Source of the DNA: an uncultured Bacilli bacterium
GTDB taxonomy: Bacteria > Bacillota_I > Bacilli_A > RF39 > UBA660
Reading direction: 5' to 3'
DNA: 6,673 nucleotides
NCBI GenBank assembly: GCA_934086145.1
Contig: CAKOHV010000044.1
Location: forward strand, 1-6,673
Shown piece after piece: positions 1 through 6,391 of this stretch (positions are counted from its first letter, which is position 1; each line of letters opens with the position of its first letter). Under the pieces are notes generated by a model. It was not told where the DNA came from. It ran no database searches and saw only the letters and a program-made list of their open reading frames with translations. The translations under genes and the position numbers were made by a program.

Positions 1-117
1 AAGGAAGAAATAAACAATCCAAATACGAGCAACAAAATAACCATCTTCCTTATCATGATTATAATTTCTGGTTTCATTTTCTTCATAACTTGGAAGAAGA
101 AAAGAATGTTATCATAA
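1..117 (+). CDS. 3' end of a sortase-anchored surface protein (partial)
   Basis: This is the last 38 codons of an open frame that enters from the left edge and stops at TAA 115-117. The visible tail has the three parts of a cell-wall sorting signal in order: the motif NPNTS at visible residues 6-10, a hydrophobic stretch at about 13-30, and a basic tail (KKKR at 32-35) close to the stop. Sortases cleave between Thr and the next residue of such motifs and link the protein to peptidoglycan. NPxT[N/G/S] variants are usually associated with class B-like enzymes, but which sortase acts here is inference. The ligand-binding or enzymatic part lies outside the window, so the function of the mature protein cannot be stated. 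An intrinsic terminator follows about 120 bases downstream. The alternative reading is a plain C-terminal membrane anchor, but the spacing of motif, hydrophobic stretch and charge favours sorting. Confidence 0.75.
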   Translation, partial: KEEINNPNTSNKITIFLIMIIISGFIFFITWKKKRMLS

Positions 118-235
118 AAAAACTAATAAAAGTTTACTTATTAAATAACAAAATTTAATACCCAATTAAATAAAAAATCTATTAATAAAAAGTTTTAATA
201 AACTAAAAAAGTTTATAAAAAGTTCAATAAAATTT

Positions 236-280
236 AACCTATAAGGGAAGTCATAAGAAAATTACCTTATAGGTTTTTAT
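236..280 (+). terminator. Rho-independent terminator downstream of the surface-protein gene
   Basis: CCTATAAGG (238-246) and CCTTATAGG (265-273) form a perfect 9-bp stem, extendable by two A-T pairs, around an 18-base loop. It is followed by TTTTTATTT on the plus strand. It lies about 120 bases after the stop at 117 and is the only convincing plus-strand terminator before the convergent gene at 583-1014. On the minus strand the stem is followed by a mixed A/T stretch rather than a clean U-run, so activity is mainly expected in the plus direction. Confidence 0.7.
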
Positions 281-415
281 TTGGTCATAGTAAAAAAAAT
301 ATATGTTAAAAATACTAAACTATATGTCCATATTCAATTACTTTCTTTTTTGTAAACGACCCATCTAAAATCTTTTATTAAACTTCCTAAAAAGGGTTAA
401 GCTCAAATATTCACT

Positions 416-450
416 AAAAAAGATTGAATATCATAAAAGATACCAATCTT
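416..450 (-). terminator. Possible terminator of the 583-1014 gene
   Basis: Read on the minus strand, AAGATTG (450-444) pairs with CAATCTT (426-420) across a 17-base loop, and the U-run continues to 416. It lies about 130 bases after the stop of the minus-strand gene. The stem is short (7 bp, two G-C pairs), so this is a weak candidate. Confidence 0.35.
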
Positions 451-582
451 CTAATAAATGAATTATTTTGCTCATCTAATAATTTTTCTCTTAATTTTTA
501 ATTCATTCCTTATCATCTAATAAAGTTTAATAAAACAACTTTTCTTAATCTAATTACCATAATTAAATAGAATTTTAAATTT

Positions 583-1014
583 TTATAAAAACTTCTTTAA
601 ATTTTCAACAGCTTTCTCCTGCATCTCTACGTATTCACGTAATAGGGAAGTGATATCTTTCGGAGTATCTTTATGATTTAAAAGCCTTCTACCTTCAATA
701 ATTCCCATATTTGTACCTTGTAAAATTAACTCAGCAATTTTTGAAGAACTTTCATCTACCAATAATCTAATTTCTATTCCATACCATGTCATTACTTTAT
801 TCATTGTACTTGTTTCATGCGGAGAATCATCGCTATAATCAGGATAAATTTTTTTGATTTTTTTATACACACTATCATAATCTTGATATTGTTTAGTTAA
901 CTCTTCCTTCAAAGCTTTATCATTAACTTTTTCTAATGTAAAAGCAATTGCATCTTTTCCCATACAAGCACCTTTACATAATTCATCTAAAACATTCTTT
1001 TCATTTTCATTCAT
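583..1014 (-). CDS. Conserved-type small helical protein, function unknown
   Basis: A 143-residue soluble protein without signal peptide or membrane segment. It is rich in Lys, Glu and Leu and looks all-helical. Probable helices lie at about 4-30, 32-55, 68-103 and 120-142, separated by a loop around residues 58-66 (YSDDSPHET). This pattern is that of a four-helix bundle of about 140 residues that resembles hypothetical, ferritin-like/DUF2383-like proteins seen in Clostridia. The link is by overall pattern, not a search. Possible metal ligands are scattered (E25, E37, E81, E107, H114), but no clean ExxH pair defines a di-iron site, so enzymatic ferritin activity should not be assumed. The ATG at 1014 is fixed by GGAGG at 1028-1024, nine bases upstream. 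The gene appears monocistronic, 280 bases beyond the end of the germination operon. An upstream TATAAT-like box on the minus strand (1229-1224) is too isolated to call a promoter. Confidence 0.75.
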   Translation of the reverse strand: MNENEKNVLDELCKGACMGKDAIAFTLEKVNDKALKEELTKQYQDYDSVYKKIKKIYPDYSDDSPHETSTMNKVMTWYGIEIRLLVDESSSKIAELILQGTNMGIIEGRRLLNHKDTPKDITSLLREYVEMQEKAVENLKKFL

Positions 1015-1260
1015 TAAACATCGCCTCCATCCTTATTATTTTCATAATATCTTAAAATATACATCTCATAAATTCTTATCATCTACCAATCCTTGATATT
1101 TTATCTTTTTATGTTGCTGTTTTCCTTGAAACAATCTTTTTCTTATCGTAATTGTTCAACTTAGTACGCGAAAAATTTTAGAACTACTTTTTATTCTGTT
1201 TATCTTAACTTATAGTTTTGCATATTATACTTTTAAACCACCGCCAATTCCTTTATTTGC

Positions 1261-1287
1261 AGACCAACTAACTAACACTTATGGTCT
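1261..1287 (-). other. Hairpin just after the germination operon
   Basis: AGACCA (1261-1266) and TGGTCT (1282-1287) are perfect inverted repeats starting eight bases after the stop of the last ger gene. No U-run follows on the minus strand, so it is not a standard intrinsic terminator. It may be an RNA 3'-end stabiliser or chance. I found no better terminator between 1015 and 1294, so read-through toward the 583-1014 gene is possible. Confidence 0.25.
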
Positions 1288-1294
1288 AAAATAA

Positions 1295-2248
1295 TTACCT
1301 TTTTCTTCCTTTCCAAATCAAACTAAGTAAAATAGTTCCAAAAAAGATATAGTATGAATAAGCTTTAACATATAAAATATAAATATAATTTCTATTTAAA
1401 AAATTATTTACCAAGATAAAAATACCTATTAAAATTAGTACAAAACTTGTTTTATTTACGTCATCTTTCAATACTTTACTACAGAATAAACTACCAATAA
1501 TAATATTAATTATCCATTCCATAATTAATATATTTTCAACATTACTTATATAATCTAAAATATTAATCTTTTTAAGAATTAAATATTCTGGAAAACGGAG
1601 AATACTAGCAAAATCACCACCATATATTCCTAAAATAACAAAAATAACAAAAAAAATACTTAAACATCCTAAAATATAACCAATACTAACATCTTTAAAT
1701 TTTAAATTATCTTTGTACTTCAATAACATTAAATTAGGTGTTAAACTAGCTCCTGTAAAGACAACTATGCCTTTTATAAAACTAGTAAAATTGGTTTTGA
1801 AAAAAGGCAATAAATTATTTAAATGAATCAGGGATGGTAATGAAATTAACATAAATAAGTATACAATAAAAGAAAAACCAATAAAAATTTCACTACTTCT
1901 ACCAATTACTTTCATCTCTTTTTTAATTCCAAATAATGAAACTATTACTAGAATAATTAAAATTAAAAAGGGTGGTGTATTATAAAGTAAATAAGTACTA
2001 GTTAAAATAGTATCACCGAGCCATACAATACTAAGCGTAAAAATAGCAATAATAATTTCCCATAATTTATTAATACTGCCCTTTTTATAAAATAAATATA
2101 ATAAAAAATAACCAAGTAACATTCCTAGAAAACTATTTAACACTAACGTATTATTACTAATTCCAATTAATAAACTTATTCCTCCTCCTAAGAATAAAAC
2201 TCTTGTTAGAAGAAAACTAAGTATTATATACTGTTTCTTATTAATCAT
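1295..2248 (-). CDS. gerAB: Spore germination receptor B subunit (GerAB/GerKB family)
   Basis: A 317-residue integral membrane protein with about ten hydrophobic segments (roughly 7-30, 34-53, 62-88, 92-107, 117-137, 158-176, 189-209, 240-256, 265-283, 295-312) and a basic C-terminus (KGRKR). GerAB-family proteins belong to the amino-acid/polyamine transporter superfamily and form the ligand-binding membrane subunit of nutrient germinant receptors in the spore inner membrane. The stretch at 219-246, beginning FPEYLILKKINILDYI, matches the conserved Pro-Glu-rich segment before the late helices of this family. It is shorter than the usual 360 or so residues, mostly through short loops. ATG 2248 is supported by GAGGTGAT at 2258-2251, inside the end of the preceding gene, and the two genes overlap by 8 bases. 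It is the last gene of the operon. The germinant cannot be inferred from the sequence. The symbol denotes the family, not orthology to B. subtilis gerAB. Confidence 0.9.
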   Translation of the reverse strand: MINKKQYIILSFLLTRVLFLGGGISLLIGISNNTLVLNSFLGMLLGYFLLYLFYKKGSINKLWEIIIAIFTLSIVWLGDTILTSTYLLYNTPPFLILIILVIVSLFGIKKEMKVIGRSSEIFIGFSFIVYLFMLISLPSLIHLNNLLPFFKTNFTSFIKGIVVFTGASLTPNLMLLKYKDNLKFKDVSIGYILGCLSIFFVIFVILGIYGGDFASILRFPEYLILKKINILDYISNVENILIMEWIINIIIGSLFCSKVLKDDVNKTSFVLILIGIFILVNNFLNRNYIYILYVKAYSYYIFFGTILLSLIWKGRKR

Positions 2249-3254
2249 GAATCACCTCATATATAGCTCCGTTTTTACTGACTTTAATGTTTGTATTTAT
2301 TTCATAGTTAACGTTATTTATATTTTTTTGATACTTTTTATAATAAAGGTTTCTAAAGCCTAAAACATCACTTTCATCATTTTTTGTAACTTCAATAAAT
2401 TCTTTGATTTCCTCATATATTGCTTTATTTATTTCTTTTTCTAATTTTTCATAACTTTCTTGCTTTTTTAAATCAATATCTTCGTTTATTTTCTTTACTT
2501 TGCCTAAGCCGTTAACATTTATTATAACTTTATCTTTTTCTACTTTATAAGTGATTTTTTTATCATATATACTTAAGATATTGCCGTTATTTTCAAATTC
2601 AATATTTTTACTTTTTAACATTAGAAAGTTAAAAATACGATTATTATATTGGCCAATCATTTTATCTTTTTTAAAATAGCCGATATTTTCTAAGTCAACA
2701 TTTTTGCCACTTATTTTGACATAGGGTAGGGCAATGTCAAGTTTATCATTATATAGATTACTAGCAATGATATCAATATTATCTAAGGTATCAGCATCCA
2801 TATTCGATTTTATTGTATCAACGATAATATTACTTATTGCATCGCCATTATTACTTGATTTTAAAATTTTCTTTGGTTCTTTAGCAACAATAGTAAAAAA
2901 AGATGTACTAAGACTAATTTCTCTAACTAAATAATCAACGACATCACTAATTCCTTTTTCGGCTAAATCTTCGCCAATAATAAGTAATTTAACATGTTTT
3001 AAATACACACTTTTACCAGCATTATTAATTGCTTTATTAATTGCTTTAGCAAACATCTTATCTTGTGCTTTAACGATACTTGTAGTTGCACTTTCACTTT
3101 TTTTATTTTTGATTGTTTCAAAATAAACGACATATTCATCATCAATATAGTCAACACCAATACTATTAATAATATTAATATCATTTAATTCTCGATAATC
3201 AAAGCATCCCGTTACCATAAATAAACAAAATAAAATAAGTATTATTTTTTTCAT
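2241..3254 (-). CDS. gerAC: Spore germination receptor C subunit, lipoprotein (GerAC family)
   Basis: A 337-residue predicted lipoprotein. Residues 1-16 are a type II signal peptide ending in the lipobox VTGC, with C17 as the lipidated residue, so the mature protein should sit on the outer face of the spore inner membrane. After the Cys comes FDYRELND, the Firmicutes GerAC counterpart of the classic C-W/F-D-x-R-E-L-N-D start, then the IxxIGVD motif (30-35). The N-terminal domain spans about 20-185. The C-terminal GerAC domain (about 190-335) ends with the recognisable segment SDVLGFRNLYYKKY (295-308). The family is essential for function of GerA-type receptors. The start ATG 3254 overlaps the upstream stop as ATGA (4 bases), with AAGGTG at 3265-3260, indicating tight translational coupling. 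The length is somewhat below the usual 370-400 residues. Its place as second gene, between A and B, matches the gerK operon order of B. subtilis rather than gerA. Confidence 0.92.
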   Translation of the reverse strand: MKKIILILFCLFMVTGCFDYRELNDINIINSIGVDYIDDEYVVYFETIKNKKSESATTSIVKAQDKMFAKAINKAINNAGKSVYLKHVKLLIIGEDLAEKGISDVVDYLVREISLSTSFFTIVAKEPKKILKSSNNGDAISNIIVDTIKSNMDADTLDNIDIIASNLYNDKLDIALPYVKISGKNVDLENIGYFKKDKMIGQYNNRIFNFLMLKSKNIEFENNGNILSIYDKKITYKVEKDKVIINVNGLGKVKKINEDIDLKKQESYEKLEKEINKAIYEEIKEFIEVTKNDESDVLGFRNLYYKKYQKNINNVNYEINTNIKVSKNGAIYEVIHD

Positions 3255-4624
3255 CTTTTCACCTTATATTCATTATTAGATAATAATTTACTTCGTTTCA
3301 TATCTTTACTTTTTCTTAATGCTGTTTTAAATAAGTATGTTTTATCAAATGGCGTTAGGGGATACAAATATGGTTCTTTAAAACTTTCCATACTAGCTAT
3401 TTGCAAGACAATGATAAATAAACAACAAAGCATGCCATAAAGACCAAAAAAGCAAGCACTTATTAATAAAGCTAAGCGATAATAACGTAAGCCGTTAATT
3501 AAATCACCATTCGTAAAAACTAAAGCTGAGATGAATGTTAAACCAATGACAATAATCATAATCGGACTAGCTATATTAGCATTAACGGCTGCTTCACCTA
3601 GAATCAATGCTCCTAATATTGAAATTGAACTTCCATAACTAGAAGGAAATCTAATATCACTTTCACGTAAGATAGAACAAACAAAAATCATAAAAATAGC
3701 TTCAAAAGCTGAGGGAAAGGGCACACCATTCCTTGCGGACTGAAAAGATAGTAATAAATTTAATGGGATAGCTTCTTGATTATAATTAATAATTGAAATA
3801 TATAAAGCTGGTAACAAAATGGTAATAAATAAGCAAGAAAATCTTAATACTTTTAAAAAATTTATATTAATAGGTTTAACATACAAATCTCCTTGAGGAT
3901 TTATAAAATCTACAAAAAAAGCCGGCATTATTAAAGCATAAGGTGAATTATCCGCTATTAAAACAATCTTTCCTTCTAAAAGAGCACTACTAACTTTATC
4001 CGGTCGCTCTGTTTTTAAAATTGTTGGCAATGTATCTTTTTGGTCCCCAATTAATGTATGTAATGACTCAATATCAACCAAACCATCTATATCTAAAGCT
4101 TCTAGCTTCTTTTGAATAAATTCGACATGCTTTTTCTTGGCAATTCCTTTTATATATAGTAAAGATAACTTCGTTTTACTTTCACGCCCAATAAAAAAAT
4201 CTTCATTAATCAATTTTTCACTTTTTATTCGTCTTTTTATAAGTCCTAAATTCATTACAATATTTTCGTTAAATGAATCTTTAGGACCATTTACTGATGG
4301 TTCAGAATCGGGTAGTGATACAGCCCGATATAGTTCAGCTTTAACTTCACAAACTAACATTTCTTTATCATTATAAACTAAAGCATAACCATTTAATAAA
4401 TAAAAACTTATTTGTTTTCGTTCCGTTAAAATAACAATACTAGGTCCACTTACCACATCACGTAAATAAATATATTTTTGATTTAAAGCAATATTTTTTA
4501 AAATGTACTCATTTATCTTATCACTACTACAAAGACTTTCTAAGTAAACTACTTTAACATCGGCATTACTTTTATATTTTAAATCACTACTATTATTAAA
4601 TTCTTTTTTTAGATACTCATACAT
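3251..4624 (-). CDS. gerAA: Spore germination receptor A subunit (GerAA/GerKA family)
   Basis: A 457-residue membrane protein and the first gene of the operon. The N-terminal soluble half (about 20-245) carries the family signature blocks: SVNGPKDSFNENIVMN (110-125, usually GPREGFxE), LIKRRIKS (128-135), and TERPDKVSSALLEGKI (205-220) followed by the ADNSPYALIMP block. The membrane half has about five segments between 258 and 410, including PFPSAFEA (302-309), ILRESDIRFP (318-327) and GEAAVNANIASP (343-354), all hallmarks of GerAA proteins. The family forms the core of the nutrient receptor in the spore inner membrane. I place the start at ATG 4624 because GGTGAT (4634-4629) sits at proper SD distance. 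The frame stays open upstream to an ATG at 4636 and a TTG at 4651, but neither has an SD. No convincing sigma-G promoter is visible upstream, although forespore expression is expected for the family. The stop overlaps the next start. Confidence 0.93.
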   Translation of the reverse strand: MYEYLKKEFNNSSDLKYKSNADVKVVYLESLCSSDKINEYILKNIALNQKYIYLRDVVSGPSIVILTERKQISFYLLNGYALVYNDKEMLVCEVKAELYRAVSLPDSEPSVNGPKDSFNENIVMNLGLIKRRIKSEKLINEDFFIGRESKTKLSLLYIKGIAKKKHVEFIQKKLEALDIDGLVDIESLHTLIGDQKDTLPTILKTERPDKVSSALLEGKIVLIADNSPYALIMPAFFVDFINPQGDLYVKPININFLKVLRFSCLFITILLPALYISIINYNQEAIPLNLLLSFQSARNGVPFPSAFEAIFMIFVCSILRESDIRFPSSYGSSISILGALILGEAAVNANIASPIMIIVIGLTFISALVFTNGDLINGLRYYRLALLISACFFGLYGMLCCLFIIVLQIASMESFKEPYLYPLTPFDKTYLFKTALRKSKDMKRSKLLSNNEYKVKR

Positions 4625-4708
4625 AGCTATCACCATTTTTATTATTACCAATAATTACTAAAATATTATTTTCTATAAAATAAATAAGAAAAAATATCAT
4701 AAATAGTT

Positions 4709-4714
4709 TATAAT
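4709..4714 (+). promoter_or_regulatory. Candidate -10 box for rlmD
   Basis: A perfect TATAAT lies in the 108-bp divergent spacer. No -35 resembling TTGACA is found 16-18 bases upstream (the sequence there is AAGAAA), and no extended TG precedes it. A start seven bases downstream would leave only about 12 bases of leader, beginning at the GAGG SD. It is therefore a marginal candidate. Confidence 0.3.
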
Positions 4715-4732
4715 AAGATTGAGGTTTTTTAT

Positions 4733-5947
4733 ATGAATGACATTAAAATAGAAAAATTAGATAACCAAGGTCGTGGTATTTGTTATATAGATTCTAAAAT
4801 TACTTTTGTAAAAAATGCTTTGCCTGGGGAAATTGTTAACTTAAGAATAATTAAAGAAACAAAAAAATATAATGAAGCAGTTGTTACTAAGTATTTAACA
4901 ACAAGTTCTAAGCGTATTCCATCACTATGTCCCTATGCCGATAAATGTGGTGGTTGTCCTCTTCTTACTATGAATTATGAAGATACGTTATTTTATAAAA
5001 AAGAAAAATTAGAAGATATTTTTTATAAGTATACTCATCTTACGATGGACATACCTATTATTCCTAATCCTAATCCCTTACATTATCGTAATAAAATAAC
5101 TTTAAAAGCTATTAATGGTTCTTATGGTTATTATGAATCTTCTTCTCATGATTTTATAGAAATTACAACTTGCTACTTAGCATCTCCGGAAATAAATGAC
5201 CTTATTAAAGATTTTAAGTATTTAAATTTACAAAATGGCGAAGTAACGATTCGTTCTAACTACCATCAAGAATTATTGATTTGGTTAAAAACAACTGAGA
5301 ATCCTAAGATTGACATTAATTCACTAAAAAATAATCATAAAATAGTTGGTATCATTTTAAATAATGAAACAATATATGGTGAAAATAAATTTGTTGAAAT
5401 AATTAATAATTATTTTTATACCGTCTCTTATGATTCCTTTTTTCAAGTAAACCGTTATGTTTGTTCTCTTATCTTTGATGAATTAAAAAAGTATGTTAAT
5501 AAAAACGAAGTTATTTTAGACTTATATTGTGGTGTTGGTACCTTAGGTATCAGTGTTTCAAAAAATGCTCGTAAAATTTATGGTATTGAAATTGTTAAAA
5601 ATGCTATTTTAAATGCTATTTCCAATGCTCAAATTAATAAAGTAGCTAATGCTTATTACATGCTTGGCAATACTTCTAAAGTATTACCTCAAATTAAAGA
5701 TCAAATTGATACTATAATTGTTGATCCCCCTCGTTCGGGTTTAGATAAAACTTCTTTGAATAATATAATCGCTTTTAAACCAACTAAGATTATTTATATT
5801 TCTTGTGATCCTATTACTTTAGCTCGTGATTTAAAAGAACTTTTAAATTTTTATGAAATAAAGACTTTAAAAGGCTTTGACATGTTTTCATATACTTACC
5901 ACGTCGAGTGCGTGACTGTGCTATGTCGTAAAAGCCTTATGAAATAA
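4733..5947 (+). CDS. rlmD: 23S rRNA (uracil-5-)-methyltransferase, RlmD/RlmCD family
   Basis: This 404-residue enzyme transfers a methyl group from S-adenosylmethionine to C5 of uridine in RNA, most likely 23S rRNA (U1939 and/or U747 in E. coli numbering). Residues 1-55 form the RNA-binding TRAM domain. C66, C72, C75 (CPYADKCGGC) and C147 are the four ligands of the [4Fe-4S] cluster typical of this family. The SAM-binding domain shows SFFQVN (235-240), DLYCGVG (263-269), GIEIV (284-288) and DPPRSGL (331-337). C358 in SCDP is the catalytic nucleophile and E392 the general base, so the active site looks intact. It is shorter than the usual 450-460 residues of Firmicutes RlmCD, mainly in the central domain. 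ATG 4733 follows GAGG (4721-4724) by eight bases. It is a single gene divergent from the ger operon. Paralogues in this family differ in target, so which uridine is modified is uncertain. Confidence 0.92.
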   Translation: MNDIKIEKLDNQGRGICYIDSKITFVKNALPGEIVNLRIIKETKKYNEAVVTKYLTTSSKRIPSLCPYADKCGGCPLLTMNYEDTLFYKKEKLEDIFYKYTHLTMDIPIIPNPNPLHYRNKITLKAINGSYGYYESSSHDFIEITTCYLASPEINDLIKDFKYLNLQNGEVTIRSNYHQELLIWLKTTENPKIDINSLKNNHKIVGIILNNETIYGENKFVEIINNYFYTVSYDSFFQVNRYVCSLIFDELKKYVNKNEVILDLYCGVGTLGISVSKNARKIYGIEIVKNAILNAISNAQINKVANAYYMLGNTSKVLPQIKDQIDTIIVDPPRSGLDKTSLNNIIAFKPTKIIYISCDPITLARDLKELLNFYEIKTLKGFDMFSYTYHVECVTVLCRKSLMK

Positions 5948-5986
5948 GGACTTTGTAAAATTTCAAATCTTAAAAATTTCATATTT

Positions 5987-6014
5987 TTGATAATAAATTT
6001 AAAAAAATTATAAA
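5987..6014 (+). promoter_or_regulatory. Vegetative-type promoter upstream of the structured leader
   Basis: The -35 box is TTGATA (5987-5992, five of six consensus bases) and the -10 box is TATAAA (6009-6014, five of six), with a 16-base spacer. Initiation would fall near 6021, just at the first paired bases of the folded region starting at 6026. It lies 40 bases after the rlmD stop and upstream of a terminator, so it should produce a short RNA of about 70 nt or a long leader on read-through. Confidence 0.55.
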
Positions 6015-6020
6015 AAAATA

Positions 6021-6102
6021 TATAACCTAGTTTGCGTATGGTATGTTTGCCCATACTACCTTAAAGATGTCCTAATGGCATCTTTTTTTTCTGTGGACTA
6101 GG
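6021..6102 (+). ncRNA. Candidate structured leader RNA or small RNA (three-way junction)
   Basis: The sequence can fold as a three-helix junction. P1 pairs 6026-6035 (CCTAGTTTGC) with 6093-6102 (GTGGACTAGG): ten pairs, three of them wobble. P2 pairs GTATGG (6036-6041) with CCATAC (6051-6056) around a nine-base loop, directly abutting P1. P3 is the terminator hairpin at 6063-6085. A promoter at 5987-6014 would start the transcript at its 5' edge. I could not match it to a riboswitch class I know: it lacks the conserved cores of the purine, TPP, SAM, T-box, fluoride and preQ1-I types. Termination at P3 would give an RNA of about 70 nt. Read-through would let P1 close and would extend toward the small gene at 6242. 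The folding is my own pairing by eye, not an energy calculation. Confidence 0.4.
6063..6090 (+). terminator. Strong Rho-independent terminator
   Basis: AAAGATG (6063-6069) pairs with CATCTTT (6079-6085). The stem extends inward by one U-G and one C-G pair to a five-base loop, and is followed by an uninterrupted run of eight T (6083-6090). It ends rlmD transcription at least. Because a promoter lies between rlmD and this hairpin, it may also act as an attenuator for the downstream small gene. Confidence 0.75.
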
Positions 6103-6104
6103 AG

Positions 6105-6220
6105 TAACGAATAAATTACTTATAAATTTAAACATATCATAACGAACAAAATACAAATTGTATTTTATTCGCTTTTATATCCCTACAAAAATGGGATACA
6201 TAGCCATTATCAAGATGGCT
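6105..6220 (+). promoter_or_regulatory. Run of hairpins with an alternative pairing, upstream of a small ORF
   Basis: Three hairpins follow one another. The first pairs 6143-6155 with 6159-6171 and has one A/C mismatch. The second is TATCCC (6178-6183) with GGGATA (6193-6198). The third is TAGCCAT (6201-6207) with ATGGCTA (6215-6221). The last ends six bases before a perfect SD. In addition, TAACGAATAAA (6105-6115) is repeated as TAACGAACAAA (6140-6150). Both can pair with the same strand TTTATTCG (6164-6171), the upstream copy without the mismatch. The layout resembles a translational or transcriptional control leader; its signal is unknown. Confidence 0.4.
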
Positions 6221-6241
6221 AAAAAAGAAGGAGGTGAATAG

Positions 6242-6277
6242 ATGAAAGAAGGTAAGATTATAGTATTTTCTAATTAA
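6242..6277 (+). CDS. 11-codon ORF with ideal SD (leader peptide or start of a broken gene)
   Basis: It encodes MKEGKIIVFSN and ends at TAA 6275-6277. Translation initiation looks excellent: AAGGAGGTGA at 6228-6237, with seven bases between GGAGG and the ATG. A TAG lies immediately in frame upstream, which fixes the start. The peptide is too short to assign. It may be a regulatory leader peptide, given the hairpins before it, or the N-terminus of a small protein cut by a nonsense codon, because the same frame then remains open to 6448. The product is not recognised. Confidence 0.4.
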   Translation: MKEGKIIVFSN

Positions 6278-6339
6278 AATATTTTTCTAAAAATTTATGA
6301 AAGAAATATTATATTCTTCAGAAGACAACTAGTAATATT

Positions 6340-6364
6340 GGTAAATCTTTTTAAAAAGTTTACC
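6340..6364 (+). other. Near-perfect palindrome inside the interrupted frame
   Basis: GGTAAA (6340-6345) and TTTACC (6359-6364) flank CTTTTTAAAAAG, itself a palindrome, with one bulged T at 6346. No U-run follows, so it is not a terminator. It may be an RNA fold or a protein-binding site. Confidence 0.25.
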
Positions 6365-6391
6365 GCAGTTTGCTTAGAAGGAACAATTATT

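Larger units (their letters stand above)
118..582. other. AT-rich non-coding spacer with degenerate repeats
   Basis: There is no open frame with a start codon and SD here on either strand. Apart from the terminator at 236-280, the stretch is nearly pure A/T with short recurring words: variants of ATAAAAAGTTTTAATAAA near 184-203 and 214-232, a related word at 515-536, and its inverse near 371-388. An exact 11-bp direct repeat TCATCTAATAA sits at 472-482 and 513-523. It separates two convergent genes, so no promoter is required here and I see none. Confidence 0.5.

Noticed and set aside
318..374. Minus-strand 19-codon frame containing DGSFTKKKVIEYGH, possibly a transposase or recombinase remnant
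   Set aside because: It is too short, has no start codon and no second block of similarity nearby. It is indistinguishable from chance.
1030..1110. TATTAT-like boxes upstream of the 583-1014 gene
   Set aside because: No -35 match at proper spacing was found. Such boxes are expected by chance in this composition.
1230..1280. Minus-strand GTG-initiated 17-codon frame containing SANKGIGGGLKV, on locally GC-richer sequence
   Set aside because: It has no SD, stop codons lie on both sides and nothing continues it. It is not supportable as a gene or remnant.
2734..2934. Plus-strand open frame of 66 codons
   Set aside because: It lies opposite the GerAC-family gene, lacks an SD and has no recognisable features. 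It is a shadow of a well-supported gene.
2999..3184. Minus-strand open frame of 61 codons
   Set aside because: It overlaps the GerAC-family gene in another frame. The low-complexity Leu/Ile/Lys composition reflects AT-rich DNA.
4137..4376. Plus-strand open frame of 79 codons
   Set aside because: It is antisense to the conserved N-terminal domain of the GerAA-family gene, with no SD.
5871..5938. Inverted repeat AAGGCTTT / AAAGCCTT at the end of rlmD
   Set aside because: Both arms lie within the coding sequence, 52 bases apart, without a U-run. No function is indicated.
6297..6332. Second 11-codon ORF beginning ATGAAAGAA and ending in Asn, similar in form to the one at 6242
   Set aside because: There is no SD, it is in a different frame, and the similarity is limited to nine bases. 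It is probably coincidence.
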